NCBI GenBank assembly: GCA_016784245.1
Contig: JADHVA010000039.1
Coordinates: forward strand, 1-6,416
From: Nanobdellota archaeon
GTDB taxonomy: Archaea > Nanobdellota > Nanobdellia > SCGC-AAA011-G17 > GW2011-AR17
DNA: 6,416 bases
Reading direction: 5' to 3'
In this document: piece by piece, positions 4,671-6,416 of the stretch
Layout of the letters: each line of letters opens with the position of its first letter
Position numbering within the stretch: the first letter of the stretch is position 1
Translations under genes and position numbers: made by a program
The notes under the pieces: generated by a model
What the model was told of the DNA's origin: nothing
Database searches by the model: none
Seen by the model: only the letters and a program-made list of their open reading frames with translations

Positions 4671-6416
4671 TTATAATTTTAAACTAACTACCTTAGATAT
4701 GCCATCGTGCATACTTAGGCCATATAAGCTTGTAGCATTGGTTATAACCTCATCATTGTGAGAAATAACAATATACTGGCCTCTTTGCATATACTTCTTT
4801 AATAGGGCTGCAAGACGCTCAGAATTCCTTTTATCTAAAGCTGCATCTATTTCATCTAAAATATAAAAAGCATAGGGATTAAGATCCTGTATTGCAAAAA
4901 TCAAAGAAAGGGCTACAATTGTTTGTTCACCCCCAGATAAAGAAGTTATATCAAAATATTTTCCATGACCTGTTTTTACGATAATATTCACTCCTGCTTC
5001 AAAAGGATCTTTTTTATTTTCTAATTCTAAACTAACTTGGCCTTTGGTGCTTAATTGTGAAAAATTCCTTGAAAATACCTCATTTAGGGCTGTTAATGTT
5101 TGCAAAAATGCTTTTTTCTTTTTAATATCAATAGTGTGTATAATTTTCAAAATACTTTCTTTTTCTTTACCAATTATCTCAACCTTATTACTAATAGAAT
5201 CATATTCTTCTTTAATAGAATCATAGACTTCCAGGGACCTTAGATTAACAGTTCCAATTCTAGACAAAATTTCTTGGGTCTTTGCTAACTTTTGAGAAAG
5301 ATTTTCTTTTTTGCCAGTTATTATTTCTATACCTTCAAATTCAAGAAGTTCTGTTTGAAGATTTTCAACAGTGGCATCAAATCTAGCTTTATCTATTTTA
5401 AAATTATTAATTTCTTGCTCAAATAGATATATTGTGTTTTTTTTACTAGAAACTTCACTTTCTTGATCTCTTATTTTTTTCTGGAAGTTATCTCTTTCAA
5501 TAATTAATTTTCTAAACTTTTCTGTTAATTGTTCTTCTGCTTTCTTTTTCTTAGATAAATCCTCTTGTTTCTTTTTAAAATTAGATTCAAAAATAGTTAA
5601 TTCTTCCTTAAGATCTTTTTCTTCTCTACTAAGTTGTTTAAAGGATATTTTAGATCTTTCAAATTCTCTTTTTTTAAATGCTATTTCCGAATCTAAATCC
5701 TTATCGTTTATTATTGAACTCTCCTGAACCTCTATTTTCAAAGTTTCATATTTTTGTTCAATGTCTGAATTTTTATTGAATTTTATTTCATAGGATTTTC
5801 TTTTTTTAGTTAATTCTGATATTTCTGCATTTAACTGAGCTTTTTTATCATGGAGTGATCTTATTTGTTGTTCTTTTACATTTATTTCAGATAGTCTTGC
5901 CAAATCTAATTCTCTTTTAGTAATTTCTAAGCTTATTTTTTCTAATTCTTGTTCAAGAATTTCTTTTTTATTATAAATGGAGCCTATTTCTGCGTCTGAT
6001 TTTTTTATTTGCTCTTTTAATGCACTTACTTCAGGGATCATATCTTTATGAATAGAATCTATATGGCCTTCTGTTATTGTGCTTTTACACAATGGGCAAA
6101 TATCCATTTTAGAAATTTTATCAATTATTTTTTCCTGACGATCAATTTCATTTTCATTTGAATAAGCTATTTTATCTAATTCTTTTTCTCTTTGTTTCAG
6201 GTTTTCTAAAAGTTGCTTTTTTTCTTCAAGAGAAGTTTTCAAAAAATTTATTTTATTTATATCTGTATTTTTATCAAATAATTCTTTTACAGCCATTCTT
6301 ACTTGATTTAATAAAAATTCAGTTTCAGTAGAATTGGCCTGTAGTTCAGATTCTTTTTCACTTATTCTTTCTTTTGTAGATTTAAGATCTGATTTGAGCA
6401 TATAGAATATTTTTCT
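4671..6416 (-). CDS. smc: SMC-family chromosome ATPase with Rad50-like zinc hook, C-terminal half (cut by window edge)
   Basis: SMC proteins are ATP-driven DNA clamps that organise and segregate chromosomes. The frame stays open to base 6416 (RKIFY precedes the Met at 6401), so the N-terminal head with Walker A lies outside. Numbering from that Met: coiled coil to about 97; ICPLCKSTITEGH at 101-113 with C102 and C105, the only cysteines visible; a descending coiled coil of about 125-375; then an SMC-type C-terminal head: GTVNLRSLEVYDSIKEEYD (383-401), signature LSGGE (488-492), Walker B YILDEID (513-519), D-loop ALD (521-523), H-loop SH (H548) and a final KVVSLKL. Walker B DEIDAALD and the VNLRSLE-EEYD neck are SMC-type, not the DEPT-LD of Rad50. 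CPxC is the Rad50 zinc-hook signature and lies at the hinge position, about 475 residues from the C-terminus. No globular hinge is visible. It is convergent with the S-layer-like gene, 57 bases apart. A divergent Rad50-like protein is the alternative, but no Mre11 gene is in the window. Confidence 0.92.
   Translation of the reverse strand, partial: RKIFYMLKSDLKSTKERISEKESELQANSTETEFLLNQVRMAVKELFDKNTDINKINFLKTSLEEKKQLLENLKQREKELDKIAYSNENEIDRQEKIIDKISKMDICPLCKSTITEGHIDSIHKDMIPEVSALKEQIKKSDAEIGSIYNKKEILEQELEKISLEITKRELDLARLSEINVKEQQIRSLHDKKAQLNAEISELTKKRKSYEIKFNKNSDIEQKYETLKIEVQESSIINDKDLDSEIAFKKREFERSKISFKQLSREEKDLKEELTIFESNFKKKQEDLSKKKKAEEQLTEKFRKLIIERDNFQKKIRDQESEVSSKKNTIYLFEQEINNFKIDKARFDATVENLQTELLEFEGIEIITGKKENLSQKLAKTQEILSRIGTVNLRSLEVYDSIKEEYDSISNKVEIIGKEKESILKIIHTIDIKKKKAFLQTLTALNEVFSRNFSQLSTKGQVSLELENKKDPFEAGVNIIVKTGHGKYFDITSLSGGEQTIVALSLIFAIQDLNPYAFYILDEIDAALDKRNSERLAALLKKYMQRGQYIVISHNDEVITNATSLYGLSMHDGISKVVSLKL

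Noticed and set aside
5044..5226. Plus-strand open frame of 60 codons
   Set aside because: Antisense to the SMC coiled-coil and head coding region. Its hydrophobic content is what the complement of lysine/glutamate codons gives.
4671..6416. Rad50/SbcC as the identity of the minus-strand ATPase
   Set aside because: The CPxC hook suggests it, but the neck, Walker B (DEIDAALD) and C-terminal KVVSLKL are SMC-type, and no Mre11 gene is in the window.
1..6416. Mobile element, CRISPR array, toxin-antitoxin or defence system
   Set aside because: No transposase or nuclease genes, no regularly spaced repeats and no terminal inverted repeats or target duplications were seen; all five genes look like chromosomal genes, four of them from recognisable families.

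Overview
This AT-rich window (roughly 30% G+C by eye) reads as archaeal. It carries an archaeal/eukaryotic-type elongation factor 1-alpha, an archaeal-type DnaG, BRE/TATA-like promoter elements instead of bacterial -35/-10 boxes, and T-tract terminators. Gene content, low G+C, Ig-like surface protein and compact genes resemble DPANN archaea (Woesearchaeota/Pacearchaeota type). That placement is inference from impression, not from a search.

Layout, left to right: (1) the 3' nine-tenths of the EF-1alpha gene, cut by the left edge so that its P-loop is missing; (2) a small all-helical, TPR-like protein of unknown function with a probable leaderless promoter; (3) a 250-base gap with the best BRE/TATA element in the window, a GC-rich structured stretch that may be a small RNA of about 120 nt, and a hairpin-rich leader; (4) dnaG with a Shine-Dalgarno sequence; (5) a 210-base gap holding a terminator, two perfect palindromes, a TATA box and a stem-loop at the expected transcript 5' end; (6) a secreted, C-terminally anchored Ig-like (S-layer type) protein; (7) convergent to it on the minus strand, the C-terminal half of an SMC ATPase that runs off the right edge.

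The genes do not form one pathway. They cover translation (EF-1alpha), RNA degradation or priming (DnaG), cell envelope (S-layer-like) and chromosome organisation (SMC). Apparent promoters and terminators suggest mostly single-gene transcription units.

The most notable item is the SMC protein. Its head domain is clearly SMC-type, yet where the hinge should lie, about 475 residues from the C-terminus, there is a Rad50-like CPxC zinc-hook motif. The second is the GC-rich, promoter-preceded, T-tract-ended stretch before dnaG, a candidate undescribed small RNA or long structured leader. No mobile element, CRISPR array, tRNA or rRNA was seen.
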